Both the position numbers and the translations under genes were made by a program. 54,142 nt of DNA from Halobacteriales archaeon QS_4_66_20 (lineage in GTDB: Archaea; Halobacteriota; Halobacteria; Halobacteriales; Haloarculaceae): positions 1 to 54,142 of the forward strand of contig PXRK01000033.1 in assembly GCA_003021015.1 (NCBI GenBank), read 5' to 3'. Below the pieces are notes generated by a model. It was not told the DNA's origin. It was given only the letters and a program-made list of their open reading frames with translations, and searched no databases. Shown here in pieces: positions 1-7,932 of the stretch (its first letter is position 1; each line of letters begins with the position of its first letter).

Positions 1-1756
1 CGGCGGGGAAATCGAGGAGACGGTCGACGTCAGGGCGTATCCGAACGAGCCGCCGGACGCGAGCCTCTCGGTCGAGACCGGCGATCGGGGTCTCGACGAG
101 TACCACATCGTCGGCGAGCAGCTGACGTTCGACGCAAGCAACTCCACCGACCGGGGCGGGCTCAGCTCGACCGTTCAGTGGGACTTCGGCGACGGCACGA
201 CGCGCAGCGCCGGCGATCGAGTGACCCACAGCTTCGACGAGCCGGGCACCTACGAGGTGACCGTGGAGGTCAGCGACACCGCGGGCAACAACGATACCGC
301 GACCCGGACCGTCGAGATCCACGAGCCCGACGAAGACGCCCCGACCGCGCGGGCGGCCGTCGAACCACAGCCGGTCGAGGCCGGCGCACCGTTCACCCTT
401 AAAGCGAACGACAGCGACGACGAACGGGGCATCGCGTCCTACGCGTGGGATCTCAACGGTGACGGTAGCGGGGACGTCGGCGGCGAACAGGCGACTCACA
501 GCTTCGGCTCGGCGGGCACGTACAACGTGACCCTGACCGTCGCCGACGGCGGCGGTAACACCAACACTACCACGGTTCCGGTGGAAGTCGCTCCGGCCGA
601 AGCGCCCGACATCGAAAGCGTCTCGATCCCCGAGCGAGTGACGGCCGGTCAGCAGTTCGAGCTGGCGGCCGACGCCACCGACGAGGGTCGCATCGCCGAG
701 TACCAGTGGATCGCGGGCGGTGAGGTCGTGGCCACCGGTCAGCGGGCCACACACACCATCTCGTCCGAGCGCACGGATCAGTTCGGCTACCAGATCCAGC
801 TGCGGGTCGTTGACGCCGCGGGGCAGGCGAACGCTACGGCCCCGCAGACGATCACCGTCTATCCGGAGGACAACACGCCGCCGAACGCGAGCCTGTCGGC
901 CAGCACCGACGACACGCGCGTCGACGAGACGGTGACCTTCGACGCGAGCAACTCGACTGACGAACCGCACCGCGCGATCGACACCTACCACTGGAACTTC
1001 GACGGCGACAACGAGACCGATCGGTCTACCGACGAACCCGTCGTCGAGCACAGCTACGACTCGCAGGGCACTTACAACGCGACGGTGACCGTCGAAGACA
1101 GCAGCGGTAACGTCGACGAAGCGACGGTCCGGATCGAAGTCGATCCCGAGCAACAGCCCAAGCGAGGGAGCGGCTCCGGCGGAAGCACCAGCAGCGGTCC
1201 GCCGCCGGTCGTGAAAGAGGTCAAACAGCGCGACGGGTCCGGCGCGACGGTCGACGTCCGCAACGCCCGGAGCGAGAATTCGGTGTACGCCTCGCTGCCC
1301 GACAACGTCGCGGCGCTGCGCGAGCACGGCGTCGACCCGGAGACGCCCGTCGCCATGATCGAAAAAGCCACCTGGGAGGGGGAGGCGACGGTCACCGCCA
1401 CCCTGGAGACGATCGTCGAGGCCCGGGACGGCGCCGGCATCGAACCGCCGGCGATCACCGTCGTCGGCGGCGTCGTGGGCGTGCGCGACCGCGTCCGGGG
1501 CGCGCTCGACCGCGACGCGGTCCGGCCGAACACACGGGACGGCGGCGCGGTGGACGCCGGTGCTTCCGAATCCCCTGCAGTCGGGCAGGACCCAACCGGG
1601 CCGCTCGCACCGGCCGCCGGTTACGGAATCGGCGCACTTGGCGCGGCCGCAGGCGCGCTCGACCCCGCGGGCACGGACGAGGGCGGTCGGTGGGTCGCCA
1701 CCGCCGATCCTGACGCTTATCCGTCACGAAAGCCTACGGGTGAGCATGACGACTGA
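1..1756 (+). CDS. PKD-repeat surface protein, 3' part (5' end outside window)
   Basis: The frame is open from base 2, so the start lies upstream. The visible 584 or so residues hold four PKD-like beta-sandwich repeats of about 85-90 residues each. They show the typical WDFGDG or WNFDGD strand, followed by HSF/HSY..PGTY.VTV and a closing V.V strand. A Gly/Ser-rich linker (around 1165-1200) leads to a C-terminal domain I do not recognise. PKD domains are usually extracellular adhesion or spacer modules of secreted haloarchaeal proteins. The tail has only a short Ala/Gly-rich stretch and no clear PGF-CTERM anchor. The TGA stop overlaps the next start by 11 bp. Family call is firm; function is unknown. 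Confidence 0.85.
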   Translation, partial: GGEIEETVDVRAYPNEPPDASLSVETGDRGLDEYHIVGEQLTFDASNSTDRGGLSSTVQWDFGDGTTRSAGDRVTHSFDEPGTYEVTVEVSDTAGNNDTATRTVEIHEPDEDAPTARAAVEPQPVEAGAPFTLKANDSDDERGIASYAWDLNGDGSGDVGGEQATHSFGSAGTYNVTLTVADGGGNTNTTTVPVEVAPAEAPDIESVSIPERVTAGQQFELAADATDEGRIAEYQWIAGGEVVATGQRATHTISSERTDQFGYQIQLRVVDAAGQANATAPQTITVYPEDNTPPNASLSASTDDTRVDETVTFDASNSTDEPHRAIDTYHWNFDGDNETDRSTDEPVVEHSYDSQGTYNATVTVEDSSGNVDEATVRIEVDPEQQPKRGSGSGGSTSSGPPPVVKEVKQRDGSGATVDVRNARSENSVYASLPDNVAALREHGVDPETPVAMIEKATWEGEATVTATLETIVEARDGAGIEPPAITVVGGVVGVRDRVRGALDRDAVRPNTRDGGAVDAGASESPAVGQDPTGPLAPAAGYGIGALGAAAGALDPAGTDEGGRWVATADPDAYPSRKPTGEHDD

Positions 1757-2846
1757 CGAGCCCATCGGCGAATTTCGCGCCGAACGGCCGTTGAAACAGC
1801 TACTGACGGACGTCGTTGGATCGGGCCCGAAGTCCGCAGCCGACATGACCCGCGAACAGGCCCGGACCGCGTTCGTCGAGATTCTGGAGGGGGAGCCCGA
1901 TCCGACGACGCTGGGCGCGTTCCTGCTCGCGAACCGCTGGAAGCGCAACACGCCCGAGGAGCTGGCCGCGTTCGTCGACGTGATGCGCGAGCGCTCCGTC
2001 GAGTCGGCGGCGCCGTCGGCCGACCCCGTCGACTGCGGCGCGAACTACGACGGGAAGGCCGACACGGCGCTGTTGGGCGTCGGCGCCGGGCTGGTCGCCG
2101 CCGCTGCCGGCACGCCGGTCGCGGTCCACAGCGGCGATCACGTCCCCTCGCAGGGCGCCTGGGCGTACAGGCACGTGCTGAACGAACTCGGCGTTCCGAC
2201 GGACGTGGCACCCGCCACCAGCGCGCGGATGGTCGACGACGCCGGCTTCGGCTTCTACTACCAGCCGCAGTTCAACCCCGGCGTCTACGGCCTGCTCGAC
2301 CGCCGCGAGCAGATGGGCGTTCGCACGTTCGTCAACACGGTCGAGACGCTGTCCAACCCCGCGAACGCCGGCGTCCACCTGGGGAGTTTCTACCACCTCT
2401 CCTTTGCGAAGAAGATCACCGACACGGTGGCGGCGAGCGGGCGCCTGTCGATGGACCGCGTCATCATGTTCCAGGGCATGGAGGGGTACGACGACGTCCG
2501 GCCCGGTCACACGACGGTCGCGGAGTGGGACGGCGGCGAGTTGCAGGACTACGAGATCGAGACCGCCGACTACGGGATGGACTTCGACAGCGAGGATCTG
2601 GAAGTGGCAGACGTCGCTGGCGACTCCGCACGGATCACCGAAGAAGTGCTCGCGGGCGAGCGCGACGACCAGTTCGCCGACGCCATCGCCATCAACGCCG
2701 CGCTGCGGATCTACGCGCGCGGCGACGTCGACACGCTCAAGGACGGCCTCGAACTTGCCCGTCGCGTGATCGGTGACCGCGACGGTGCCGAACGACTCGC
2801 CGACCTCCGGGCGTTCGAGCCCGCCGAACCCGCCAGCGATGACTGA
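1746..2846 (+). CDS. TrpD-like (anthranilate phosphoribosyltransferase family) protein
   Basis: A 366-residue member of the glycosyltransferase family 3 / TrpD fold: a helical N-terminal domain with the LL....REQARTAF..IL pattern, then an alpha/beta domain with the GAGLVAAAAGTPVAVHSGDHVPS segment corresponding to the AKHGN region of TrpD. The glycine-rich GTGGD PRPP loop of true TrpD is replaced by DCGANYDGKAD, so it is probably not the tryptophan enzyme and resembles the TrpD2/YbiB group. I chose the ATG at 1746 because homology begins there and the upstream part of the frame overlaps the PKD gene. It overlaps the ferredoxin gene by 8 bp, implying translational coupling. The role is inferred only. 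Confidence 0.75.
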   Translation: MTTDEPIGEFRAERPLKQLLTDVVGSGPKSAADMTREQARTAFVEILEGEPDPTTLGAFLLANRWKRNTPEELAAFVDVMRERSVESAAPSADPVDCGANYDGKADTALLGVGAGLVAAAAGTPVAVHSGDHVPSQGAWAYRHVLNELGVPTDVAPATSARMVDDAGFGFYYQPQFNPGVYGLLDRREQMGVRTFVNTVETLSNPANAGVHLGSFYHLSFAKKITDTVAASGRLSMDRVIMFQGMEGYDDVRPGHTTVAEWDGGELQDYEIETADYGMDFDSEDLEVADVAGDSARITEEVLAGERDDQFADAIAINAALRIYARGDVDTLKDGLELARRVIGDRDGAERLADLRAFEPAEPASDD

Positions 2847-3225
2847 CGATCCCGAGCGGTTCGACGCCGGCGATCCCGATCAGGCCGTCGTTGACGACCC
2901 CGAGCAGTTCGACCCGGACAGTATCGGCTCCGAGGGGCCGCCAGTCGCGGAGAAACCCTACAAGATCCTCTTCGAGGCGAACAAGTGCATCGGTACGGGG
3001 CGGTGTGCGGAGGCGTCGGACAACTGGGAACTGGACATCACCACGGGCATTGCCGCGCCAGTTTCGTACTTCATCGGTGAGGACGAACTCGCGGAGAACG
3101 TCGACGCCGCCGAGCTTTGCCCGGCGAAGAAGGGTGATGGCGTGATTCACGTGATCGACCGCCGCACCGGCGAGGAGGTTGCGCCGGACCCTGCCGGCGA
3201 CGGCTCGATCAGCGTTGATTGGTGA
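2839..3225 (+). CDS. 3Fe-4S type ferredoxin
   Basis: A 128-residue protein with a disordered acidic N-terminus of about 40 residues and then a small ferredoxin domain. The cluster motif is CIGTGRC (C-x5-C) with a distal CP in AELCPAKKG. That is three cysteines where a 4Fe-4S ferredoxin has four, which is the signature of 3Fe-4S ferredoxins such as those serving cytochromes P450. It should be a cytoplasmic one-electron carrier. The start at 2839 (ATGACTGA overlap with the TrpD-like gene) ties its translation to that gene. No obvious redox partner lies next to it except the Fe-S and tetrapyrrole genes on the opposite strand. Confidence 0.8.
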   Translation: MTDDPERFDAGDPDQAVVDDPEQFDPDSIGSEGPPVAEKPYKILFEANKCIGTGRCAEASDNWELDITTGIAAPVSYFIGEDELAENVDAAELCPAKKGDGVIHVIDRRTGEEVAPDPAGDGSISVDW

Positions 3226-3282
3226 ATATCAGTGTTCCGGGACGGGGCGGAATCGTGTGGAAATTCGGACTGACCGGTGTTT

Positions 3283-3552
3283 CGAACAGCATGAAAGCCC
3301 CCGGCTGCTCACCCGCCCGGGACTCGCTGCGCTCCTCAGTCGCTCCGCTCCTTGCGGTGCTTACGTCGTCCGGGGCGGAGTGAGCAGCCGGCCCCTTTCA
3401 GTCCCGCCCGACGTGGCTTTCCAGGCCGGGCGGGACTGAAAGGGGCGAGGCGCTCGGCGACGGCGGCCGATGCAAGGACCGCAACGAACGCAGTGAGTGA
3501 GGACCGCAGCGAGGCCCCCGAGTCGAGCGCCTCGGGGCTTTCATGCTGTTCG
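3283..3552. repeat. Cloverleaf-shaped palindromic intergenic element
   Basis: This fills most of the 376-bp gap between the ferredoxin and the DR2241 gene. A perfect 19-bp inverted repeat (3283-3301 with 3534-3552) encloses three hairpins that abut with no unpaired bases between them. Arm 1 is 3301-3391 (12 perfect bp at its base, extended imperfectly). Arm 2 is 3391-3446 (20 perfect bp, 16-nt loop). Arm 3 is 3446-3533 (10 perfect bp at its base). The strand can thus fold as a four-way junction. There is no credible coding frame inside. It could be a non-autonomous mobile element, a structured RNA, or a bidirectional terminator between convergent genes. Confidence 0.8.
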
Positions 3553-3601
3553 CAGAGTCCACACCAGCGTATCCAACCACTACCCCAAGGGCGACTGACC
3601 G

Positions 3602-4672
3602 CTACTCTTCACCATCTGCCACGTCCAGCGCCCCGAAACGTTTCGCACGAAGGTACCGGGCCCGGTAGCGGTTGGCGCCGTCGCCGACGTCGGCCTCCCG
3701 GATCTCGTCGACGCGCCCGTCCGCGACGGCGTCGACGATCTCCGCGATCTGCTCGCGCTCGCTCGGCGTGAGTTCGAGTTCGTACGTCCGGGTCTCCTCC
3801 CGCTCCAGTTCGGTCCACTCGCGGGCGGCGGCGATCAGCAGCGAACACGGCTCCCGGCAGGGAAACTCCCCCTCCCCTCGCGCCACATCGAGCTCCGTGT
3901 TCTCGTCCAGATCCCACTCCCGGCGCTTGAGACACTGCGAGTCGACGCAGCACGCCTCGGCGGCCCAGCCGACCGCTGCGTCCGGCAGCCCCTCTACAAT
4001 CTCGTAGATACCGGTCTGGCGCTCCGCGGTCGGCCGCCAGTGAGAGACGTCGAGCTCCCCTTCGCGCTCGCGGTGCCAGTTCGAGACGGTGGCGGGGTAG
4101 AAGAAATCGACTGCCCGCACCAGGTCTGGCCCGTCGAGGTCGGCGAACCGCCAGCCCGGCGCCAGCGACGGCGCCGTCTTCAGCGGCCGGTACCGGCCGC
4201 CGTCGTCGTAGGTCGAGAGGTCGCGCGCGTCCCGCGGGTCGGTCCGCTCGTCCAGCGCCGTCGGGTCCGCGTCCCTGTCGGCCACGTGCCGGAGATTGTA
4301 GCGCCGCTGACCCGCCTCCCCGAGTTGCACTGTCACCAGCAGCTGGCCCCACTCCCGCGTGACGCCGTCCGCGAGTTTCTCGTACCGCGTCGGTACGTCC
4401 CGCTCGTCGGCGTGCTCCAGCCAGCGGAGGTACGCGTACCGGTCCGCGGCGACGTCGAGCACCTGCGTCCAGTAGTACCAGTTGCTGACGAACGACGCCG
4501 CGTCCTCATCTCCCGCCAGCATCTCTCGCAGCGCCGCCTCGCCGACCGGCTCGTACCGCTCGGCCGGAGTTTCGAGGACGAACCCCTCGCCGGTCTGTTC
4601 CAGCACGAGGCCGTCGAAGGAGACACCCGCAGTCGCCGCGGACCGCAGCGCCCCCCACTGTGCCTCGTTCAT
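3602..4672 (-). CDS. DR2241-family Fe-S protein associated with CbiX
   Basis: A 356-residue protein of the DR2241 family, which is typically encoded next to or fused with CbiX. The C-terminal half has a cysteine cluster (CCVDSQC, then FPCREPC about 25 residues later) able to ligate a 4Fe-4S centre. The N-terminal half is a mixed alpha/beta domain rich in Trp and Tyr. The ATG at 4672 was chosen because its first base is the last base of the upstream cbiX stop (TGATG), and the longer upstream frame is low-complexity Arg. It probably assists metal insertion or redox chemistry on cobalt-corrin or siroheme intermediates; that is inferred from neighbourhood only. Confidence 0.75.
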   Translation of the reverse strand: MNEAQWGALRSAATAGVSFDGLVLEQTGEGFVLETPAERYEPVGEAALREMLAGDEDAASFVSNWYYWTQVLDVAADRYAYLRWLEHADERDVPTRYEKLADGVTREWGQLLVTVQLGEAGQRRYNLRHVADRDADPTALDERTDPRDARDLSTYDDGGRYRPLKTAPSLAPGWRFADLDGPDLVRAVDFFYPATVSNWHREREGELDVSHWRPTAERQTGIYEIVEGLPDAAVGWAAEACCVDSQCLKRREWDLDENTELDVARGEGEFPCREPCSLLIAAAREWTELEREETRTYELELTPSEREQIAEIVDAVADGRVDEIREADVGDGANRYRARYLRAKRFGALDVADGEE

Positions 4673-5511
4673 CAGGATCTGCCGGCGCTCGTCGGCTCGG
4701 GACCGCGCTCCCCACGGTCGACCCTGTCGAGGCCGACGGCCGCCCCGGCCTCGACGGCGCGTTCGAGGAGCAGGTCGGCCATCAGCGGCTCCGTGCCGAC
4801 GGCGCCGGCGTACCACAGCCGGTGGCCGTCGACGGCCGCCGGGACGTCGTACCCGGCCCGGTAGTCGTCGGTCAGGCCCATGTCTTCGGGGAGGTCCTCC
4901 TTCGTGTGGTAGCCGTCGGCAATGAACAGCGGCACCACCACGACGTCGGTGCTCTCGAAGTGGGCGGTGACGTCGTCGACGTACGGCGCCTCGTCCATGA
5001 ACAGCGCCCGGACCTCCTCGAAGCGGTCCAGCGCGCGGATGCGTTCGACGTGCGAGCGGGTCGAGCGGCCGCTGTCCTCGTGGCGGTCGGTGCCGTGGCC
5101 GACGACGGCGAGGCCCACTCCCTCCCCGACGGATGGGTCGCCGGTCACCGATTCGGCGCGCTCGACGATCACGTCGGCCATCGCCTCGTGGGTGCCGACC
5201 GGCTCGGCGTAGTTGACCGTCACGTCGACGTCCAGCTCCCAGCCGTCGGCCAGGCGAAGCTCCCGCGGGATGACCCGCTTCGTGAAGTACCCGGCGCTGG
5301 TGAACAGCGGCACGACCGTGACGGCGTCGCTCTCCAGGGTCCGCAGCACCTCGCGGAACGAGGGCTCTTCCTTCCAGAACGCCTCGCGAACCTCGTCGAA
5401 GACGCCCAGTTCGCGGATCCTGTCGGCGTGGTCGAACACCGGCGTCGAGGAGTCGGGGTTGACGTGTGAACCGTGTCCCGCCACGACCAGGGCCTCGGAT
5501 GGTGCACTCAT
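4672..5511 (-). CDS. cbiX: Sirohydrochlorin cobaltochelatase CbiX (two-domain)
   Basis: A 279-residue chelatase of class II. Two homologous halves each begin with the metal-binding His motif (VVAGHGSH near residue 10 and VVGHGTDRH near residue 138). Each also has a VPLF..GY.T metal/tetrapyrrole segment (VVPLFTSAGYFTK and VVPLFIADGYHTK). It should insert Co2+ or Fe2+ into sirohydrochlorin in the cytoplasm for cobalamin or siroheme. It forms an operon with the DR2241 gene (1-bp overlap) and is divergent from the precorrin-2 dehydrogenase gene, which makes sirohydrochlorin, so the three genes form one pathway unit. Confidence 0.9.
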   Translation of the reverse strand: MSAPSEALVVAGHGSHVNPDSSTPVFDHADRIRELGVFDEVREAFWKEEPSFREVLRTLESDAVTVVPLFTSAGYFTKRVIPRELRLADGWELDVDVTVNYAEPVGTHEAMADVIVERAESVTGDPSVGEGVGLAVVGHGTDRHEDSGRSTRSHVERIRALDRFEEVRALFMDEAPYVDDVTAHFESTDVVVVPLFIADGYHTKEDLPEDMGLTDDYRAGYDVPAAVDGHRLWYAGAVGTEPLMADLLLERAVEAGAAVGLDRVDRGERGPEPTSAGRS

Positions 5512-5602
5512 CTTTCGTCAGTGGAGACGGCTGTTCCGCGCATCAACGTTTCGCTACCGGAGAAACGGCAGGGTTTAGAGGCCGCTGGCCCGAGAGAGGG
5601 CC

Positions 5603-6262
5603 ATGATCCCGCTGCTGCACGACTTCGCGGACGAACGGGTGCTCGTGTTCGGCGGTGGACCGGTCGGTGCCCGTAAGGCCCGCCGGTTCGCGCGCGAGGC
5701 GACCGTCGTCGTGCTGGCGCCGGCGTTCGCCGACGAGGCGTTCGACGGGGCACAGCGGGTCCGCGCAGCGCCCGACGCAGCCGCCGTCAGCGGGTGGATC
5801 GACCGGGCCGACCCGATGCTCGTGGTCGCTGCCACCGACGACGAATCGCTCAACGCCGCCATCGAGCGGGAGGCGCGGGCCCGTGACCTGCTGGTCAACC
5901 GCGCCGACCGCAGCGAGCACCACGGACCCGACGACGTCGCCGTGCCTGCCACGATCCGGGACGATCCGGTGGTCGTCGCCGTCGCCACAGACGCCACGAG
6001 TCCGGCGCTGAGTCGCCACCTCCGTGGGGAGATCGAGGCCACGATCGACGGTGCCGGTGCGGTGGCGACGGCCTCGGCTGCGGTTCGCGACCGGCTCCAG
6101 GGGCGGGATCTCGATCCGGACAGCCGCCGGGGGGCACTCCGCACAGTCGTGTCGTCGGATCGCGTGTGGGACGCGGCTCGCCGGCCGGAAACCGATACGG
6201 AATCGGTTGCGCTGGCTGTCGCGAGCGAGGCGCTGTCGGAGGACGACGCTCCCTCCGAGTAG
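5603..6262 (+). CDS. Precorrin-2 dehydrogenase (siroheme synthase N-terminal type)
   Basis: A 219-residue protein homologous to the N-terminal (CysG-B/Met8/SirC) domain. It has a Rossmann NAD-binding motif VLVFGGGPVGARKA at residues 13-26, the VVAATDDESLN segment, and the LLVNRADR...DVAVPATIR block. It oxidises precorrin-2 to sirohydrochlorin with NAD+, feeding the CbiX chelatase encoded divergently 91 bp away. In many haloarchaea this gene is followed by glutamyl-tRNA reductase (hemA). Here a toxin-antitoxin pair follows on the opposite strand instead. A 46-bp near copy of its N-terminal coding region occurs at 10798-10843. Confidence 0.87.
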   Translation: MIPLLHDFADERVLVFGGGPVGARKARRFAREATVVVLAPAFADEAFDGAQRVRAAPDAAAVSGWIDRADPMLVVAATDDESLNAAIEREARARDLLVNRADRSEHHGPDDVAVPATIRDDPVVVAVATDATSPALSRHLRGEIEATIDGAGAVATASAAVRDRLQGRDLDPDSRRGALRTVVSSDRVWDAARRPETDTESVALAVASEALSEDDAPSE

Positions 6263-6266
6263 CTAT

Positions 6267-6593
6267 TCAGATCCAGCCGTCGGGTACCCACTCGACGATC
6301 GCGTCGGGATCGTCGTACACACGGTCGATCTCCCGAACGGCGTCACATACGACGCCGAGCGTCGGAGCGGGGTCGTCTTCGTAGAACAGCAACCCGTGGG
6401 GGACGTCATCGGAGAGGTAGTCGTCGTCTGCAGTCAGAATAACCCAGTCGTGCTGTACAGCATAGGTCGCGATCGTGCTGTCGTCGGCGTCGGGAGCTAA
6501 GAGGTCTCGAACACGCGCGACCGTATGGCGGTCTTCAGCCTCGAGTGCGCTGACGAAACTCTCCTTAACCATCTGGTCGCAGAGAATCCGCAT
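6267..6593 (-). CDS. DUF5615 family PIN-like toxin
   Basis: A 108-residue protein of the DUF5615/Mut7-C-like PIN fold. It begins MRILCDQMV, placing the first acidic residue of the nuclease site on strand 1. A second acidic pair follows in DDSTIATYAVQHDWVILTADDDYL, the usual TxDxD-like centre. PIN-like proteins of this group are thought to be RNases neutralised by the adjacent DUF433 protein. The gene starts 6 bp after the DUF433 stop, so the pair is co-transcribed antitoxin first. Toxicity has not been shown. Confidence 0.8.
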   Translation of the reverse strand: MRILCDQMVKESFVSALEAEDRHTVARVRDLLAPDADDSTIATYAVQHDWVILTADDDYLSDDVPHGLLFYEDDPAPTLGVVCDAVREIDRVYDDPDAIVEWVPDGWI

Positions 6594-6599
6594 ACAGGG

Positions 6600-6896
6600 T
6601 CAGGAGCCCTCGGATCCGGCCGTGGGTGCTCGACTCTGTTCGAGGACGTTCTGTTTCCGCAACCGTTTCTGCGTGCGGATGTAGTCCATCAACTCGGGGT
6701 GGTCGTCGTAGTAATCGAGCGCGGCCTCGATTTCTTTCCGGTCGAGGTCGGGGTACTCCTCCAGTAGATCCTCGACGCTCTCGCCGTGTTCCCTCCTGCT
6801 CGCGCCCAGCGTGAACACCCCGACTCGCGTCCCCTCGATTCGGGGCCGTCCATGCAGGACGTCGGGCGTCTTTATGATCCGTACGGTAGTGCTCAT
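6600..6896 (-). CDS. DUF433 family antitoxin
   Basis: A 98-residue DUF433 protein: the VLHGRPRIEGTRVGV strand-turn segment at residues 13-27 followed by the helical EDLLEEYPDLDRKEIEAALDYY winged-helix-like half. DUF433 proteins act as DNA-binding antitoxins paired with DUF5615 toxins. It is the first gene of the two-gene operon. Upstream lie an AT-rich box (6921-6930) and a 14-bp palindrome (6899-6912) positioned for autoregulation. It may also be part of a stabilisation module that displaced the usual hemA neighbour. Confidence 0.82.
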   Translation of the reverse strand: MSTTVRIIKTPDVLHGRPRIEGTRVGVFTLGASRREHGESVEDLLEEYPDLDRKEIEAALDYYDDHPELMDYIRTQKRLRKQNVLEQSRAPTAGSEGS

Positions 6897-6898
6897 AT

Positions 6899-6930
6899 GT
6901 CTACTATTAGACGGAGCGATGGAATAAGTA
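6899..6930 (-). promoter_or_regulatory. Promoter and palindromic operator of the DUF433/DUF5615 operon
   Basis: On the minus strand TACTTATTCC (6921-6930) sits about 30 bp before the ATG at 6896, the usual distance for a leaderless haloarchaeal promoter. Between them GTCTACTATTAGAC (6899-6912) is a perfect inverted repeat of 5 bp arms around 4 bp, a likely antitoxin binding site. Confidence 0.5.
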
Positions 6931-6956
6931 TTCGGTCGCGCGACTATCGGGTGCCA

Positions 6957-7136
6957 TCACCAGATCCCCCCGGCGGTCCAGCAGGCCTCGCAGATCACCG
7001 GGTTCTCGTCGGTGACCACGTTCACAAGGTCGGTCTTCACGTCGTCGATCGGGACCTGGCGGCCGCAGTCCTGGCAGACCAGCATGGGCTCCTGGTCGTC
7101 GTCGAGGCCGGCGAAGCGCTCCTGGAAGGGAACCAC
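6957..7136 (-). CDS. Small zinc-ribbon protein (CxxC...CxxC)
   Basis: The frame encodes about 59 residues from a GTG at 7136 (an ATG at 7085 is an alternative): a short acidic lead-in, then LVCQDCGRQV and VICEACW with about 25 residues between the two cysteine pairs. This is a typical small haloarchaeal zinc-binding protein. Upstream sequence between this gene and the divergent gene at 7209 is AT-rich with an 8-bp inverted repeat, so the two may share a control region. Start uncertain; function unknown. Confidence 0.5.
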   Translation of the reverse strand: MVPFQERFAGLDDDQEPMLVCQDCGRQVPIDDVKTDLVNVVTDENPVICEACWTAGGIW

Positions 7137-7159
7137 ACCTGACGACGATTGTCTGCGTT

Positions 7160-7194
7160 TTGTAGCATAATATATATTTGTAATTGTGCTACAA
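7160..7194. promoter_or_regulatory. Divergent promoter region with inverted repeat
   Basis: TTGTAGCA (7160-7167) and TGCTACAA (7187-7194) form a perfect 8-bp inverted repeat. It encloses an AT-rich box (TAATATATATTTG) lying between the divergent starts at 7136 and 7209. This looks like an operator overlapping a bidirectional promoter. Confidence 0.45.
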
Positions 7195-7208
7195 CCATGT
7201 AGTATACT

Positions 7209-7519
7209 ATGAGTGAATGCATGTTGTGTGGGATGCCAGACAATCCAGATGATGGGATCAGAGTGGAGGTTCCACCTAACCGCGGACATCCCTTCTGTAC
7301 TACCTGCTGGGCGGAGAATTTAGAACAGGATACGGTCCTGTCGTACCGCGAGGCCCAGGTCGCAGCCCACAAGCAGCTGACCGATGCGACCCACGAAACA
7401 ATTGCTCACCGACTCGATTTGGAAAAGAGTACGGTCAAGAATACAATTTGAGGTTAAAAAATAAGATTGGCCATGCCCGGGCTACGATAGATGAGGTGGG
7501 TGAGTTAGAGAATAAATGA
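7209..7519 (+). pseudogene. Zinc-finger/HTH protein with C-terminal frameshift
   Basis: The N-terminal frame (7209-7451, 80 residues) starts with MSECMLCGMPD, has a second pair CTTCW near residue 33, and then a helix-turn-helix typical of haloarchaeal small regulators (YREAQVAAHKQLTDATHETIAHRLDLEKSTV). It stops at 7449-7451 in the recognition region. Reading resumes in the +2 frame at 7448 (LRLKNKIGHARATIDEVGELENK) and ends at 7519, exactly giving an ATGA overlap with the next frame. A single-base deletion near 7446 therefore explains the break. It may be a pseudogene, a sequencing error, or a shortened functional protein. Confidence 0.6.
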
Positions 7520-7658
7520 CGGACAACGCCCTGCCAGACGTCACACTGACCGAAGCGTTCCTGGGTTACGATATATACGTCGATGGCGAGCGCGCCGGCG
7601 CGATCGAAGGGGTGCCGGGGTCGCACACGTGCGGACTCTCTCGGGAACCTGGCGCTGT
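7516..7658 (+). pseudogene. Truncated small ORF downstream of the HTH gene
   Basis: An ATG overlapping the repaired stop of the HTH gene starts MTDNALPDVTLTEAFLGYD, continuing IYVDGERAGAIEGVPG. That looks like genuine haloarchaeal coding sequence for about 36 residues. After about 7625 the frame loses coding character and runs through a gene on the other strand into the ferredoxin frame. I read it as the 5' remnant of a partner gene cut by a rearrangement. Family not recognised. Confidence 0.35.
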
Positions 7659-7925
7659 TCAGCCTGATACGACCGGCTCGACGTCGATCGGCTCCCCGGA
7701 GTGGCGGATCGCCTCCAGCGCCGCCTGCGCGCTCTCGATCGTCTCGTGGATCTCGCTCACGTGGTCTGGCACCTGCTCGGGAAGGCCGCCGCTCGGGCCG
7801 ACCTGCTCGGCGTTCCCGGACCGCTGCTCGTCCGCACGGCTGTTGTCGCTCGCCTCGTCAGCGCGGTGGCGCCTGCCTGTCGAACAGCCGGCGGGACAAC
7901 GTTCTTGGCTGGCGTTCCCTAGCAC
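7659..7925 (-). CDS. Small hypothetical protein
   Basis: An 88-residue frame from a GTG at 7925. The first half is polar and low complexity. The C-terminal 45 residues (PEQVPDHVSEIHETIESAQAALEAI region) form a convincing amphipathic helix and end in EPIDVEPVVSG. There are no cysteine or catalytic motifs. Its GTG lies only 7 bp from the ferredoxin GTG on the other strand, so either start could be wrong. Not recognised. Confidence 0.4.
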   Translation of the reverse strand: MLGNASQERCPAGCSTGRRHRADEASDNSRADEQRSGNAEQVGPSGGLPEQVPDHVSEIHETIESAQAALEAIRHSGEPIDVEPVVSG

Positions 7926-7932
7926 TTTAGCA

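Noticed and set aside
3283-3552. Possible tRNA or rRNA because of the cloverleaf shape
   Set aside because: Arms are far longer than in tRNA, there is no TTCGAAT-type T-loop or anticodon arm, and no rRNA-like sequence.
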